Assembly: GCA_036375695.1 (NCBI GenBank) | Contig: DASVBU010000045.1 | Location: 1 to 37,410 of the forward strand | DNA from: ZC4RG35 sp036375695 | Lineage (GTDB): Bacteria; Actinomycetota; Acidimicrobiia; Spongiisociales; ZC4RG35 | DNA length: 37,410 bases | Reading direction: 5' to 3' | In this document: positions 7,175-15,789 of the stretch, one piece after another | Layout of the letters: each line of letters opens with the position of its first letter | How positions within the stretch are numbered: position 1 is the first letter of the stretch | The notes under the pieces: generated by a model | The model's database searches: none | What the model was told of the DNA's origin: nothing | The model's input: the letters and a program-made list of their open reading frames with translations, nothing else | Program-made: the position numbers and the translations under genes

Positions 7175-9963
7175 GCAGACGACTCCCCTCTCCGAGCATC
7201 GGGCTCCGCACCGTCGGGCGCCAGCTCGCCTCCCAGCCCGCCATCGTCGCCTCGGTGGTCGTGATCGTTCTCGTCGCCGCCCTCGGCCTCTCCCTCCTGC
7301 CCCGGTCATTGGAGACCGCCTCGAGGGAAGACCTCATCGCCACGCTCACCGAGTCGCTCCCGGCACCCCGCAACCTCTCGGTGACCCAGCAGTACTGGTA
7401 CCGGCCCGGACGCGACGACCCGATGGAAATCGCCCGCCGGTTCGGTGAGCGGTTCCTGCAGGAGCAATCCACGCCCCTGGTGAACAGTGTCGTCGCGTCC
7501 ACCGACATGGTGGTGACGTCGCCCCAGTTCGAGGTCCTCCCCCTCCCCGACGGCCCGGAGCGCCCCGCCGAGCAGGTGTTCATCGACTTCCGCCATCAGG
7601 ATGCGGTCTGGGACCTGGTGGAGGTGAGAGAGGGTCGGCTGCCGGCCCGCGGCGATCACCTCACCGTCCAGTTCCCGTGCCCTCCCGACGAGAGCGAGTG
7701 TCGGCCCGTCTCGCTACAGGTCATCGAGGTGGGCATAACCGCCGAGACCGCGGAAGAGTCCCACCTCGCCGTCGGCGACAGGGTCCTCCTGGTGCCCAAC
7801 GTCGTCGGAGACGCCGCCTGGGAGAGCGTGCCCGGTTCCGTCCTCGAGGGGATCCGCCTGGTCATGGAGGTGACCGGGATCATCGAACTCGCCGACCCCT
7901 CCCTCGACATCTGGTTCGGGGACCGGACGCTCCACTTCCCGCGCGAGGTTTTCGTCGACCTGGACCATCAGTGGACCGAGAGCACCGGCCTCATCGACCC
8001 CGCGGCGTACCCCGACGTCCTCCAGGCCGTGGGTGGCGGCGGGCCGCCGTGGTGGCAACTCGAATGGCGCTACTTCTTCGACCCGGAGCAAGTCGCCCGT
8101 TCGGACGTCAACGCGATCCGCGACGACCTCGTCCGACTCCGGCTCGCCAACCCCGTGGTCCAAGCCGGCACCCAGAGCTCCGCGGTGGGCACCAGCCTCC
8201 CCGAGCTCATCGGCATCCACCTGGACCAGCGGGAGCAGACCCTTCGAATCATGGCGCTGACCATCGCCGGGATAGTGGCGACGGTCACGTTCGCCCTGCT
8301 CGCCCTGGGCATCCTGTCCACGGAGCGACAGCGCCAACAGCTCATCCTCGCCAGGGACCGCGGCGCATCCGCACCACAGGTCCTCATGTCCCGCCTGTAC
8401 CAGGCGGCGGCCATGACTGCCGTGCCGGTAGCAGCCGCCTATGCGGCGGTGGCCGCCCTGATCCCGGACACGGCCGCCCGCACGCCGCGCCTGATGGCCG
8501 TCCTCCTCGCGGTGGCGGCGATGGCCGCACTTGTGGTCCCGGTCTGGAACCTGGCGCGCCTGCCCCTGCGCACACTGCGCAGCGAGGTCACCTGGCCGCC
8601 GCAGAGGAACTCTCGACGCGTCGTCTTCGAGGTGCTCCTGGTCCTCGTCGCAGTGGCGTGCGTGTTCCTCGTCCGGCGACGTGACCCGACGACTGCGGTC
8701 GGGTTCGACTGGCTGCTCGTGGCGACGCCTGCGCTCGTCGGCGCGGCCGCGGGCATCGTCGCGGTCCGCCTCGCCGGGCCGATCTCGTCCGTTATGTCCT
8801 GGCTGGCCTCCCGCGGCCGTGGAGCGGTGTCGTTCGTCGCCCTCCGCAGCGTGGTGCAGCAGCCGCCGCGCGTGCGGGTCCCCCTCGCAGTCCTCGTCGT
8901 CTGCATGGCCACGGCCAGTCTCTCTGTCGTCATGACTCGGTCCATCGAGGACGGCCAACTCGAAGGGTCCTGGCTGACCGTCGGCGCCGACTACGTGCTC
9001 ACCAACTCGGGCCTCCCGCTCCCCGAAGGCTTGACGGACGTCGCGGGCGGAGAGACCGTCCATGCCGCCGTCTTCAGGTCACGGACGAGGATCGAGAGAC
9101 AGCGGACCAATGCCAACGTGGTCGCCATCGACGCACCACGCCACGACGAGGTCTTCGGCGAAACCCCGGCGGCGTCCGATTTCGGCAGGCTGGCGACTCC
9201 GACGGCGAGGGGAGCCATCCCCGCCATCGTCTCGTCGACGTGGACCTCCCGGACGAGGCCGTTCGTCGGTCAGGAGATGATGATCCCCGTGGGAGATGCC
9301 GAGATCGATCTGGAGATCATCGGCATGATCGACGAGTACGCCGGTATCCGGGCTCCGTTCGTCATCGTCGACAGGGCGGCCATCGAGCAGGCAGCGGAGA
9401 CCACCCTGGCAACGACGATGGCTCTGATCTCGGGCCCGCGGTCCCTGGGTGGATCCCTTTCGGAGTTGGTCGCCGGATCCAGCGCAACGCTGGTCTCCCG
9501 ATACGATGTCCTCGACGAGCTCGCCGCCGACCCAATGGTGCGTTGGGCCACGCGTGGCATCGCCGCTGCCGCACTCCTCGCCGCGGTCGTCGGTGTCATC
9601 AGCATCATCGCCGCCTTCGTGATCGGGGCAGCACGGAGACGCCAGGACCTCGGCTATCTGAGGACGTTGGGGCTCCGGGGCCCGCAGGCGACGATGATGA
9701 CCCTGATCGAACAGATCCCCGGTGTCGCCCTGGCTCTGGCGCTCGGATTGGTGACGGGAGCCGTCACCTCGTTCGCACTCCGGCCCGCCCTCGATCTCTC
9801 CGCATTCACCGGTGACCGGGCCACCCCGCTGACGATCGATTGGGTTGCCCTGGCGGTGTTGTTCGGTGCCGCCTTGTTCCTGCTGGTGGCGACCGGGGTT
9901 ATCTTTGTGCTGGTGAATCGCCGCCAGGACCTCGGCCAGGTGCTGCGGGTGGGTGACCGATGA
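7171..9963 (+). CDS. FtsX-type ABC transporter permease, second subunit (930 aa)
   Basis: Second membrane subunit of the same system. The chosen ATG at 7171 overlaps the previous stop (ATGA); the frame is open further upstream, but that part is out-of-frame shadow of the first permease. TM1 is at about residues 22-44 (VASVVVIVLVAALGLSLLP). An ectodomain with a Cys pair (CPPDESEC) comes next, then a TM block from about 360 with FtsX-like segment TERQRQQLILARDRGASAPQV. A second ectodomain covers roughly 590-790, and C-terminal TM helices include the segment ARRRQDLGYLRTLGLRGPQ. It is homologous in layout to the first permease but divergent, so a heteromeric transporter is likely. The next gene, an ATPase, overlaps by ATGA, making one tightly coupled operon. 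Confidence 0.87.
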   Translation: MSRRLPSPSIGLRTVGRQLASQPAIVASVVVIVLVAALGLSLLPRSLETASREDLIATLTESLPAPRNLSVTQQYWYRPGRDDPMEIARRFGERFLQEQSTPLVNSVVASTDMVVTSPQFEVLPLPDGPERPAEQVFIDFRHQDAVWDLVEVREGRLPARGDHLTVQFPCPPDESECRPVSLQVIEVGITAETAEESHLAVGDRVLLVPNVVGDAAWESVPGSVLEGIRLVMEVTGIIELADPSLDIWFGDRTLHFPREVFVDLDHQWTESTGLIDPAAYPDVLQAVGGGGPPWWQLEWRYFFDPEQVARSDVNAIRDDLVRLRLANPVVQAGTQSSAVGTSLPELIGIHLDQREQTLRIMALTIAGIVATVTFALLALGILSTERQRQQLILARDRGASAPQVLMSRLYQAAAMTAVPVAAAYAAVAALIPDTAARTPRLMAVLLAVAAMAALVVPVWNLARLPLRTLRSEVTWPPQRNSRRVVFEVLLVLVAVACVFLVRRRDPTTAVGFDWLLVATPALVGAAAGIVAVRLAGPISSVMSWLASRGRGAVSFVALRSVVQQPPRVRVPLAVLVVCMATASLSVVMTRSIEDGQLEGSWLTVGADYVLTNSGLPLPEGLTDVAGGETVHAAVFRSRTRIERQRTNANVVAIDAPRHDEVFGETPAASDFGRLATPTARGAIPAIVSSTWTSRTRPFVGQEMMIPVGDAEIDLEIIGMIDEYAGIRAPFVIVDRAAIEQAAETTLATTMALISGPRSLGGSLSELVAGSSATLVSRYDVLDELAADPMVRWATRGIAAAALLAAVVGVISIIAAFVIGAARRRQDLGYLRTLGLRGPQATMMTLIEQIPGVALALALGLVTGAVTSFALRPALDLSAFTGDRATPLTIDWVALAVLFGAALFLLVATGVIFVLVNRRQDLGQVLRVGDR

Positions 9964-10862
9964 TTGCCCGTGAGCCGCGCACCGGACCCGTCATCGTGTG
10001 CGATGGGCTGGTCAAGATCTACAAGGTCGCCGACCTCGAGGTGGTCGCGCTCCAGGGCCTGGACCTCACCGTCGACCCGGGCGAGTTCGTCGCCATCGTC
10101 GGCGCGTCGGGGAGCGGCAAGTCCACGCTGCTCAACATCCTCGGCGGTCTCGACACGCCTTCCGCGGGCACGGTGCGGGTCGCCGGCATCGACCTCCTCA
10201 ACATGACGCCGCGTCAGCGGACCCGCTATCGACGCGGGGTCATCGGCTTCGTCAGACAGCAGACCGGGCGCAACCTCTTCCCCTATCTCAGCGCCGTCGA
10301 GAACGTGGAGTTGCCCATGGTTGTCGACGGCCGACCGGCGCGGGAGTGGCGACCCCGGGCCATGGAGCTCCTCGATCTGGTCGGGATGAGCCACCGGCCC
10401 AGGCATCGCCCCCACCAGCTCTCCGGTGGCGAGCAGCAGCGTGTCGCCATCGCGGTCGCCCTGGCCAACTCGCCAACCGTGCTCTTCGCAGACGAACCCA
10501 CCGGCGAGCTCGACGAGGCCACCAGCTCCGAGATCTTCGAGACCCTCAAGGCCGTCAACGAGGCCGGCACCACGATCGTCGTCGTCACTCACGACCCCCT
10601 GGTCGCCCACCACGTGAAGCGAACCGTCGCCATCCGTGACGGAAGAACCAGCAGCGAGGTGCTGCGGTGGACCGAGATAGACGAGGAGGGCGAGCACCGG
10701 ATCATGGCCGAGGAGTACGTGGTGCTGGATCGCGTCGGCCGCATGCAGCTCCCGCACGAGTACATGGAGGCGCTCGATCTGAAGAACCGGGTCCGCCTCA
10801 CCCTCGACCCCGACCACGTCAACGTCTGGCCCGACGACCGCAACAACAACCACCAGGAGTGA
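9960..10862 (+). CDS. ABC transporter ATP-binding protein (LolD/MacB-type) with C-terminal extension
   Basis: Cytoplasmic ATPase of the exporter. Walker A GASGSGKST is at residues 48-56, followed by the signature LSGGEQQR, Walker B VLFADEPTGELDE and the H-loop VVVTHD. The start ATG at 9960 overlaps the permease stop (ATGA). After the canonical domain (about 230 aa) there is a roughly 70-residue extension ending in DPDHVNVWPDDRNNNHQE that the second ATPase lacks; it may act in regulation or partner selection (inference). A Q-loop variant reads FVRQQTGRNLFPYLS where FVFQ is usual. Two ATPase genes beside two permease genes suggest a heterodimeric nucleotide-binding pair or two alternative pairings. 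Confidence 0.92.
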   Translation: MIAREPRTGPVIVCDGLVKIYKVADLEVVALQGLDLTVDPGEFVAIVGASGSGKSTLLNILGGLDTPSAGTVRVAGIDLLNMTPRQRTRYRRGVIGFVRQQTGRNLFPYLSAVENVELPMVVDGRPAREWRPRAMELLDLVGMSHRPRHRPHQLSGGEQQRVAIAVALANSPTVLFADEPTGELDEATSSEIFETLKAVNEAGTTIVVVTHDPLVAHHVKRTVAIRDGRTSSEVLRWTEIDEEGEHRIMAEEYVVLDRVGRMQLPHEYMEALDLKNRVRLTLDPDHVNVWPDDRNNNHQE

Positions 10863-10863
10863 C

Positions 10864-11544
10864 ATGGCGGTGATCCTCGAGGCCCGCGGGTTGGGCAAGA
10901 CCTACACGACCGGTCCCGAGCCGGTGGTGGCGCTCCGTGACTTCGACCTGACCGTGGAGGAGGGCACGCTGACCGTGGTCAAGGGTCGTTCCGGAAGCGG
11001 GAAGACGACGTTGCTCAACCTCCTCGGCGGTCTCGACAAGCCCACGACCGGCACCGTCATGGTCGATGGCGTCGACATCCACCAGCTCCCCGCCAACAGG
11101 CTCGCCGAGCTGCGACGGGACACGATCGGCTTCGTCTTCCAGACCTTCGGCCTTCTCCCCATCCTCACCGCGGCCGAGAACGTCGAGGTCCCGATGCGGC
11201 TCGCCAAGGCGGACCACGACTCACGTCGGAGCCGATCGGCGGGCCTGCTCGAGCACGTCGGTCTGGGAGGCAGGGTCAAGCACCGCCCGCACGAGCTCTC
11301 CGGTGGGGAGCAGCAGCGAGTCGCCATCGCGCGTGCCCTCGCCAACCAGCCGAAAGTGCTCCTGGCCGACGAGCCCACCGGACAGCTCGATTCCCGGACC
11401 GGCAGGACGATCGTCGAGTTGATCCTCAACGTGGTGAGAGAGGACGGCGTGGCTGCCATCGTCGCCACCCACGACCCCGCGCCCATGGCGCTGGCAGACC
11501 GGGTCGTCGAGCTGTCCGACGGCCGCGCCATCGTCTCCACCTGA
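10864..11544 (+). CDS. ABC transporter ATP-binding protein (LolD/MacB-type)
   Basis: Second ATPase of the exporter, 226 aa, the usual LolD length. Walker A is RSGSGKTT (about 42-49), the Q-loop is FVFQTFGLLP, the signature LSGGEQQR, Walker B VLLADEPTGQLD and the H-loop IVATHDP, all canonical. It begins one base after the previous stop (TGACATG). It is the last gene of the operon; the next gene is 44 nt downstream with its own -10. Whether it pairs with the first ATPase or works with one permease alone is not visible. Confidence 0.92.
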   Translation: MAVILEARGLGKTYTTGPEPVVALRDFDLTVEEGTLTVVKGRSGSGKTTLLNLLGGLDKPTTGTVMVDGVDIHQLPANRLAELRRDTIGFVFQTFGLLPILTAAENVEVPMRLAKADHDSRRSRSAGLLEHVGLGGRVKHRPHELSGGEQQRVAIARALANQPKVLLADEPTGQLDSRTGRTIVELILNVVREDGVAAIVATHDPAPMALADRVVELSDGRAIVST

Positions 11545-11575
11545 CATCCGTCTCGGTTACGAGGCGCCGTCTGGG

Positions 11576-11581
11576 TACCTT
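11576..11581 (+). promoter_or_regulatory. -10 hexamer (TACCTT) for dus, leaderless geometry
   Basis: TACCTT ends 7 nt before the ATG at 11589, and there is no Shine-Dalgarno in the gap. This suggests independent, leaderless transcription of the dus gene. Confidence 0.45.
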
Positions 11582-11588
11582 TTCCTCG

Positions 11589-12701
11589 ATGGCCCTGCGT
11601 ATCGGCGCCCTCACCGTCGACCCACCCGTCGTCCTCGCACCCATGGCGGGTGTGACCAACGCGCCGTTCCGGACCTTGTGCCGGGAGTTCGGTGCCGGGC
11701 TCTACGTGTCGGAGATGATCGGCGCCAGGGGGCTGGTGGAGGGGAACGAGAAGACCCTGGACCTGGTCCGCTTCGGGCCGGACGAGTCCCCGCGCTCCAT
11801 CCAGCTGTACGGGACCGACCCGGGCTCGCTCGGCGAGGCAGTCGCCCTCCTCGTCTCCGAGCACGGCGTCGACCACATCGACATGAACTTCGGCTGCCCG
11901 ATGGGCAAGGTGACCCGTCACGGTGGCGGTGCCGCACTGCCGTGGAAGACCGGCCTCTTCCGCCGGATCGTCCGTGCCGCCGTGGCCAACGCCGGTGGCG
12001 TGCCGGTGACGGTGAAGTTCCGCAAGGGCATCGACGACGACCACCTCACCTATCTCGAGACCGGTCTCATCGCCGAGGATGAGGGGGCGGCCGCGGTGGC
12101 GCTCCACGCCCGCACCGCCCGCCAGCTCTACTCCGGCGACGCCGACTGGGAGGCGATCGCCCGACTCAAGGAGACGGTGACCACGATCCCGGTGCTCGGG
12201 AACGGGGACATATGGGTCGCCGAGGACGCCAGGGCGATGATGGAGGCGACCGGCTGTGACGGCGTCGTGGTCGGGCGGGGCTGCCTCGGCCGTCCCTGGC
12301 TGTTCCGGGATCTCGCCGAGCTGTTCGCCGGGCGAGAAAGGTCGGCTCCGCCGGGTCTCGGCGAGGTGGGTCGGATCATGCTCCGACATGCCCAGCTCCT
12401 GGTGGACCATTTTGGCGAACGCGGGATCACCATGTTCCGACGGCACACGTCCTGGTATCTGAAGGGGTTCCCGGTCGGACCGGCGCTCCGGGACGCCTTC
12501 GCCAACGTCGAGTCTCTGGAGCAACTCGCCGACCTCGTCGGCAAGCTCGACCCCGATATCCCCTACCCGATGGAGGCGGAGAGGATGGTCCGGGGCCACA
12601 GCCAGGGGCCGCGGCCGGTCCGTCTCCCGCAAGGGTTCCTCGACAGCCGGGAGACCGGCGCCCTGCCGGCGGAGGCCGAGGAAGCGGTCAGCGGCGGCTA
12701 G
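11589..12701 (+). CDS. dus: tRNA-dihydrouridine synthase (DusB/Nifr3 family)
   Basis: FMN enzyme that reduces uridines in the tRNA D-loop. It opens with the TIM-barrel signature (LAPMAGVTNAPFRTLCREFG, residues 16-35). The catalytic Cys is residue 103 in MNFGCPMGKVTRHGGGAAL, and FMN/phosphate motifs follow (VTVKFRKGIDDD, LHARTARQLYSG, PVLGNGDIW, GCDGVVVGRGCLGRPWLF). The C-terminal RNA-binding helical domain includes HTSWYLKGFP. At 370 aa it has the normal family length. Its 3' end overlaps the convergent ureohydrolase gene by 14 nt. Confidence 0.94.
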   Translation: MALRIGALTVDPPVVLAPMAGVTNAPFRTLCREFGAGLYVSEMIGARGLVEGNEKTLDLVRFGPDESPRSIQLYGTDPGSLGEAVALLVSEHGVDHIDMNFGCPMGKVTRHGGGAALPWKTGLFRRIVRAAVANAGGVPVTVKFRKGIDDDHLTYLETGLIAEDEGAAAVALHARTARQLYSGDADWEAIARLKETVTTIPVLGNGDIWVAEDARAMMEATGCDGVVVGRGCLGRPWLFRDLAELFAGRERSAPPGLGEVGRIMLRHAQLLVDHFGERGITMFRRHTSWYLKGFPVGPALRDAFANVESLEQLADLVGKLDPDIPYPMEAERMVRGHSQGPRPVRLPQGFLDSRETGALPAEAEEAVSGG

Positions 12702-13584
12702 CCAGGCCGGCTGCGGCGGTGAGGAACAGGTGGGCCATGACGTCGACCGTGCGGCCGGACACGTCCCGCTCCGGGTCGACTTCGACGAAGTCCATCGCCA
12801 CCACCTTCGGGTGGGCTGCACAACGGAAGACGCCGCGGGACAGGTCACGCACGGTCATCCCACCGGGCCTGGCACCGGGGCAGCCGGGTGCGAACACCGC
12901 ATCGAGCACATCGATGTCGACGTCGACGTAGATGCGACCACAATGGTCCAGCCGGGCCAGGGCCTCGTCGACCACGGCATCGATGCCCATGGCGTCCACC
13001 TCGGCCATGGTGAAGACACCGATCCCATGCCCGTCACACCACGCCCGGTAGGTCGCCGAGTTGGCGAACGAGTGGATCCCGACCTGCGCCACGTTCTCGC
13101 CCGGTAGGCCCTCCTCCTCGACCAACCCCCGGATCGGAGTCCCGTTGGTCGGGCCCCGCTCCAATGACCGCACGTCGTGGTGGGCGTCGAATGTGAGGAC
13201 TCCCACTTTCTCCAGATCCCCCATCGCCGCCACGAGCGGGCGGGTGATGGCGTTGTCCCCGCCCAGGTAGGTCGTGAAGACCGACGGGTCGAGACGCTCG
13301 GCGAGTCGGCGAACCTCGAAGGGGATCTTCTCCATCGCCAACTCCGAGACCGGCCAGTTGCCCAGGTCCCGCACTCGGACATCCCAGAAGTCGACACCGG
13401 TCTCCCCGTGGAAGGTGGAGAACCGGCCCAGGCGCTCGCGCACGACCAGTGGCGCCATGTCGGCCCGCGACGGCGAAAGTGACGCCTTCGACGAAGGGAC
13501 GCCGACCACGGTCAGGGCCGGTTCGGCGTCCTCCCGCGCCAGCCAGACGTCGGCCCGGGGCCAGTGGGGATCGATGATCGCCAT
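12688..13584 (-). CDS. Ureohydrolase family protein, probable formiminoglutamase (HutG-like)
   Basis: Arginase/agmatinase/formiminoglutamase fold of 298 aa. Metal-site motifs are present: FDAHHDV (Asp133, His135, Asp137) and VDVDIDVLDAVFAPG (Asp223, Asp225). The first ligand motif, normally GGDH, reads GGDNAI, so Asn111 replaces the first His. The substrate-loop region NGTPIRGLVEE lies at about 147-157. Agmatinase or guanidinobutyrase are alternatives, but hutU lies 521 nt upstream on the same strand, and formiminoglutamate is two steps downstream of urocanate, so HutG is the best inference. hutH and hutI are not in the window. The start ATG has a TAGCCT -10 9 nt upstream. Confidence 0.75.
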   Translation of the reverse strand: MAIIDPHWPRADVWLAREDAEPALTVVGVPSSKASLSPSRADMAPLVVRERLGRFSTFHGETGVDFWDVRVRDLGNWPVSELAMEKIPFEVRRLAERLDPSVFTTYLGGDNAITRPLVAAMGDLEKVGVLTFDAHHDVRSLERGPTNGTPIRGLVEEEGLPGENVAQVGIHSFANSATYRAWCDGHGIGVFTMAEVDAMGIDAVVDEALARLDHCGRIYVDVDIDVLDAVFAPGCPGARPGGMTVRDLSRGVFRCAAHPKVVAMDFVEVDPERDVSGRTVDVMAHLFLTAAAGLASRR

Positions 13585-13593
13585 GTCCGCCGC

Positions 13594-13599
13594 AGGCTA
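13594..13599 (-). promoter_or_regulatory. -10 hexamer (TAGCCT) for the hutG-like gene
   Basis: On the minus strand TAGCCT ends 9 nt before the ATG at 13584. A short inverted repeat (CTTCCG-N7-CGGAAG, 13611-13629) lies just upstream and could bind a regulator. Confidence 0.4.
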
Positions 13600-13670
13600 G
13601 AGCCCCTCCGCTTCCGGCCCCTTCGGAAGTGACGAAATCCCCTATACCCTCCCAACCGAAATCGAGACGA

Positions 13671-13687
13671 TTGGGCTGACAGCCCAA
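13671..13687. repeat. Palindrome TTGGGCT-GAC-AGCCCAA upstream of the small membrane protein gene
   Basis: Perfect 7-bp arms with a 3-nt loop, about 18 nt before the Shine-Dalgarno at 13706-13713. It may be an operator or a leader hairpin. A possible -10 (TATACC) lies at 13643-13648, which would place this palindrome in the 5' leader. Confidence 0.4.
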
Positions 13688-13720
13688 GACATGGGCCTGT
13701 TGAAGAAGGAGGTGAATGCC

Positions 13721-14059
13721 ATGACAACTCTGCGTGAGCGTCAGACGGCAGACCTCGAAAGGGCACGCCGGACCCGTGTCGCCGAGTGGACACTCGGCAT
13801 CGTCGGCATCCTGGCGGCTGCCCTCGGCGCCTGGATGTACTACGTCCCGGCGGACTGGTTCCTCGGCGGGCTCGCCGAGGCCTGGTACCTCGGGATGTTC
13901 ATCGGCGCCGGAGTTCTGATCGCCTTGGCGGCGGGTTTGTTTGCCCGTCAGATGTTCAGGGATGATCGGGCATGGACGGCGCGTGTGGTCACCACCACGG
14001 TGGTGGCGATCCTCGCCCTGGCTGCCGCGGTCGTGTTCACGGCGATCCTGATCGTCTGA
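13721..14059 (+). CDS. Small membrane protein, three predicted TM segments (112 aa), function unknown
   Basis: I do not recognise a named family. The ATG at 13721 is preferred over an in-frame ATG at 13691 because a strong Shine-Dalgarno (AAGGAGGTG, 13706-13713) sits 7 nt before it. A basic/acidic N-terminal cytoplasmic stretch (residues 1-20, RERQTADLERARRTR) is followed by hydrophobic segments at about 22-42, 54-76 and 88-111, separated by YVPADWFLGG and RQMFRDDRAWTARV. There are no catalytic motifs or Cys residues. The gene sits alone on the plus strand between two minus-strand histidine-degradation genes and ends at a hairpin shared with hutU. Confidence 0.8.
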   Translation: MTTLRERQTADLERARRTRVAEWTLGIVGILAAALGAWMYYVPADWFLGGLAEAWYLGMFIGAGVLIALAAGLFARQMFRDDRAWTARVVTTTVVAILALAAAVVFTAILIV

Positions 14060-14071
14060 CGGCGGAGCAGT

Positions 14072-14099
14072 TCGTGGGGGACCGGAAGGCTCCCCACGA
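14072..14099. terminator. Bidirectional terminator-like hairpin between small membrane gene and hutU
   Basis: TCGTGGGG (14072-14079) pairs perfectly with CCCCACGA (14092-14099) around a 12-nt loop, between convergent stops at 14059 and 14105. There is no long T-run on either side, so termination is plausible but not certain. Confidence 0.5.
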
Positions 14100-14104
14100 G
14101 CGCG

Positions 14105-15763
14105 TCAGTCCAGCATCGGGAGATCGACGCCGCGCTCCCGAGCCACTCTGATCGCCTTCTCGTACCCGGCATCGGCGTGTCGCATCACGCCGGTGCCGGG
14201 ATCGTTCGTGAGGACGCGTTCGACACGGAACGCTCCCTGGTCCGTGCCGTCCGCGACCACCTGGGCGCCGGCATGAATCGAGTTCCCCATGCCCACTCCA
14301 CCCCCATGATGGACGGCCACCCAGGCGGCTCCGGAGGCGACATTGAGCATGGCGTTGAGGATGGGCCAGTCGGCGACCACGTCTGACCCGTCGGCCATGG
14401 CCTCGGTCTCCCGGAAAGGTGACGCCACCGAGCCCGAGTCGAGATGGTCGCGCCCGATGACGATCGGCGCCGACACCTCGCCCGAGGCGACCATCTCGTT
14501 GAATCGCAGCCCCGCCAGGTGCCGCTCCCCGTACCCGAGCCAGCAGATGCGCGCCGGAAGCCCCTGGAACCTCACCTTCTCCGAGGCCATCGTGATCCAC
14601 CGGTGCAGGGCCTCGTTCTCGGGGAACAGCTCGAGCAGGGCCCGATCGGTGGCGGCGATGTCGGCTGGGTCGCCGGACAGGGCAACCCAGCGGAACGGGC
14701 CGGAGCCTTCGGCGAACAGGTCGCGTATGTAGGCGGGGACGAAACCCGGGTAGTCGAAAGCCCTCATGAACCCGGCGGTCTGGGCCTCACCCCGGAGGTT
14801 GTTCCCGTAGTCGAAGACCTCGGCGCCCTTGTCGGCGAAGCCGACCATGGCCTCACAGTGGGCGGCCATCGACTCCCGGGCGGCCTTGATGTAGGTTTCC
14901 GGGTTGTCCTCACGGAGCGCCGCGGCCTCGTCGGGGTCGTACCCGGATGGGATGTAACCGTATAGCGGGTCGTGGGCGGAGGTCTGGTCGGTGACGATAT
15001 CGATCTCCACGTCCCTGGCGAGCAGCTCCGGGAAGACGTCGGCGGCATTGCCGAGGACCCCGATGGAGACCGCCTCCTTCTTCGCCTTGGCCTCGATGGC
15101 CCGCTCGACGGCCTCATCCAGGGAGTCGGCCACCTCGTCCAGGTAGGCGGTGGCGAGCCTGCGCTGGATGCGGTGGGGATCGACCTCTACACACAAGGCG
15201 ACGCCACCGTTCATCGTGATGGCCAGGGGCTGGGCGCCACCCATCCCTCCCAGGCCGGCGGTGAGGGTGATGGTCCCGGCGAGCGTGCCGCCGAACCTCT
15301 TGTCGGCGATGGCGCGGAAGGTCTGGTAGGTGCCCTGCAGTATCCCCTGGGTGCCGATGTAGATCCACGACCCCGCGGTCATCTGGCCGTACATGATCAG
15401 ACCCTCGGCCTCGAGCCGGTCGAAGGTGTCCCAATTGGCCCAGCGGGGCACGATCAGGCTGTTGGCCAGGAGGACGCGCGGCGCCATCTCGTGGGTCCGG
15501 AACACGCCCACCGGCTTGCCCGACTGGACGAGAAGCGTCTCTTCGCTCTCCAGCCGCTGCAAGGTCTCGACGATCTTGCGCAGGGCGTCGTGGTCGCGGG
15601 CGGCCTTGCCGCGTCCGCCGTAGACGATCAGGTTCTCGGGGTCCTCGGCGACATCCGGGTCCAGGTTGTTGAGCAGGCATCGCAGCGCCGCCTCCTGCAG
15701 CCACCCCTTGGTGTTGAGGTCCGTCCCGGTGGGTGCGTGGTAAGGGGGGTCGAGAGCGATCAT
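14105..15763 (-). CDS. hutU: Urocanate hydratase (urocanase)
   Basis: Converts urocanate to 4-imidazolone-5-propionate, the second step of histidine degradation, using tightly bound NAD+. The 552 aa match the normal urocanase length. Diagnostic stretches include LRCLLNNLDPDVAEDPENL, VYGGRGKAARD, VQSGKPVGVFRTHEMAPRVL and MYGQMTAGSWIYIGTQGILQ. Further on are the glycine-rich ITLTAGLGGMGGAQPLA and the C-terminal HHGGGVGMGNSIHAGAQVVADG. The start ATG has a TAACCT -10 9 nt upstream and no Shine-Dalgarno. A dispersed repeat begins 27 nt upstream of the start. Confidence 0.97.
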   Translation of the reverse strand: MIALDPPYHAPTGTDLNTKGWLQEAALRCLLNNLDPDVAEDPENLIVYGGRGKAARDHDALRKIVETLQRLESEETLLVQSGKPVGVFRTHEMAPRVLLANSLIVPRWANWDTFDRLEAEGLIMYGQMTAGSWIYIGTQGILQGTYQTFRAIADKRFGGTLAGTITLTAGLGGMGGAQPLAITMNGGVALCVEVDPHRIQRRLATAYLDEVADSLDEAVERAIEAKAKKEAVSIGVLGNAADVFPELLARDVEIDIVTDQTSAHDPLYGYIPSGYDPDEAAALREDNPETYIKAARESMAAHCEAMVGFADKGAEVFDYGNNLRGEAQTAGFMRAFDYPGFVPAYIRDLFAEGSGPFRWVALSGDPADIAATDRALLELFPENEALHRWITMASEKVRFQGLPARICWLGYGERHLAGLRFNEMVASGEVSAPIVIGRDHLDSGSVASPFRETEAMADGSDVVADWPILNAMLNVASGAAWVAVHHGGGVGMGNSIHAGAQVVADGTDQGAFRVERVLTNDPGTGVMRHADAGYEKAIRVARERGVDLPMLD

Positions 15764-15772
15764 CGGCGCTGA

Positions 15773-15778
15773 AGGTTA
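15773..15778 (-). promoter_or_regulatory. -10 hexamer (TAACCT) for hutU
   Basis: On the minus strand TAACCT ends 9 nt before the hutU ATG (15763). The palindrome GGTGGGAACCACC lies 12 nt further upstream, about where a -35 or operator would be. Confidence 0.45.
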
Positions 15779-15789
15779 GGAGTCTCCCC

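Noticed and set aside
13691..13720. ATG 13691 as start of the small membrane protein
   Set aside because: A strong Shine-Dalgarno directly precedes ATG 13721 and none precedes 13691.
14072..14099. SRP (4.5S/small cytoplasmic) RNA-like CCGGAAGG loop
   Set aside because: CCGGAAGG is in the loop of the hairpin, but the AGCA bulge and flanking conserved bases of the SRP S-domain are missing. It is better explained as a convergent terminator hairpin.
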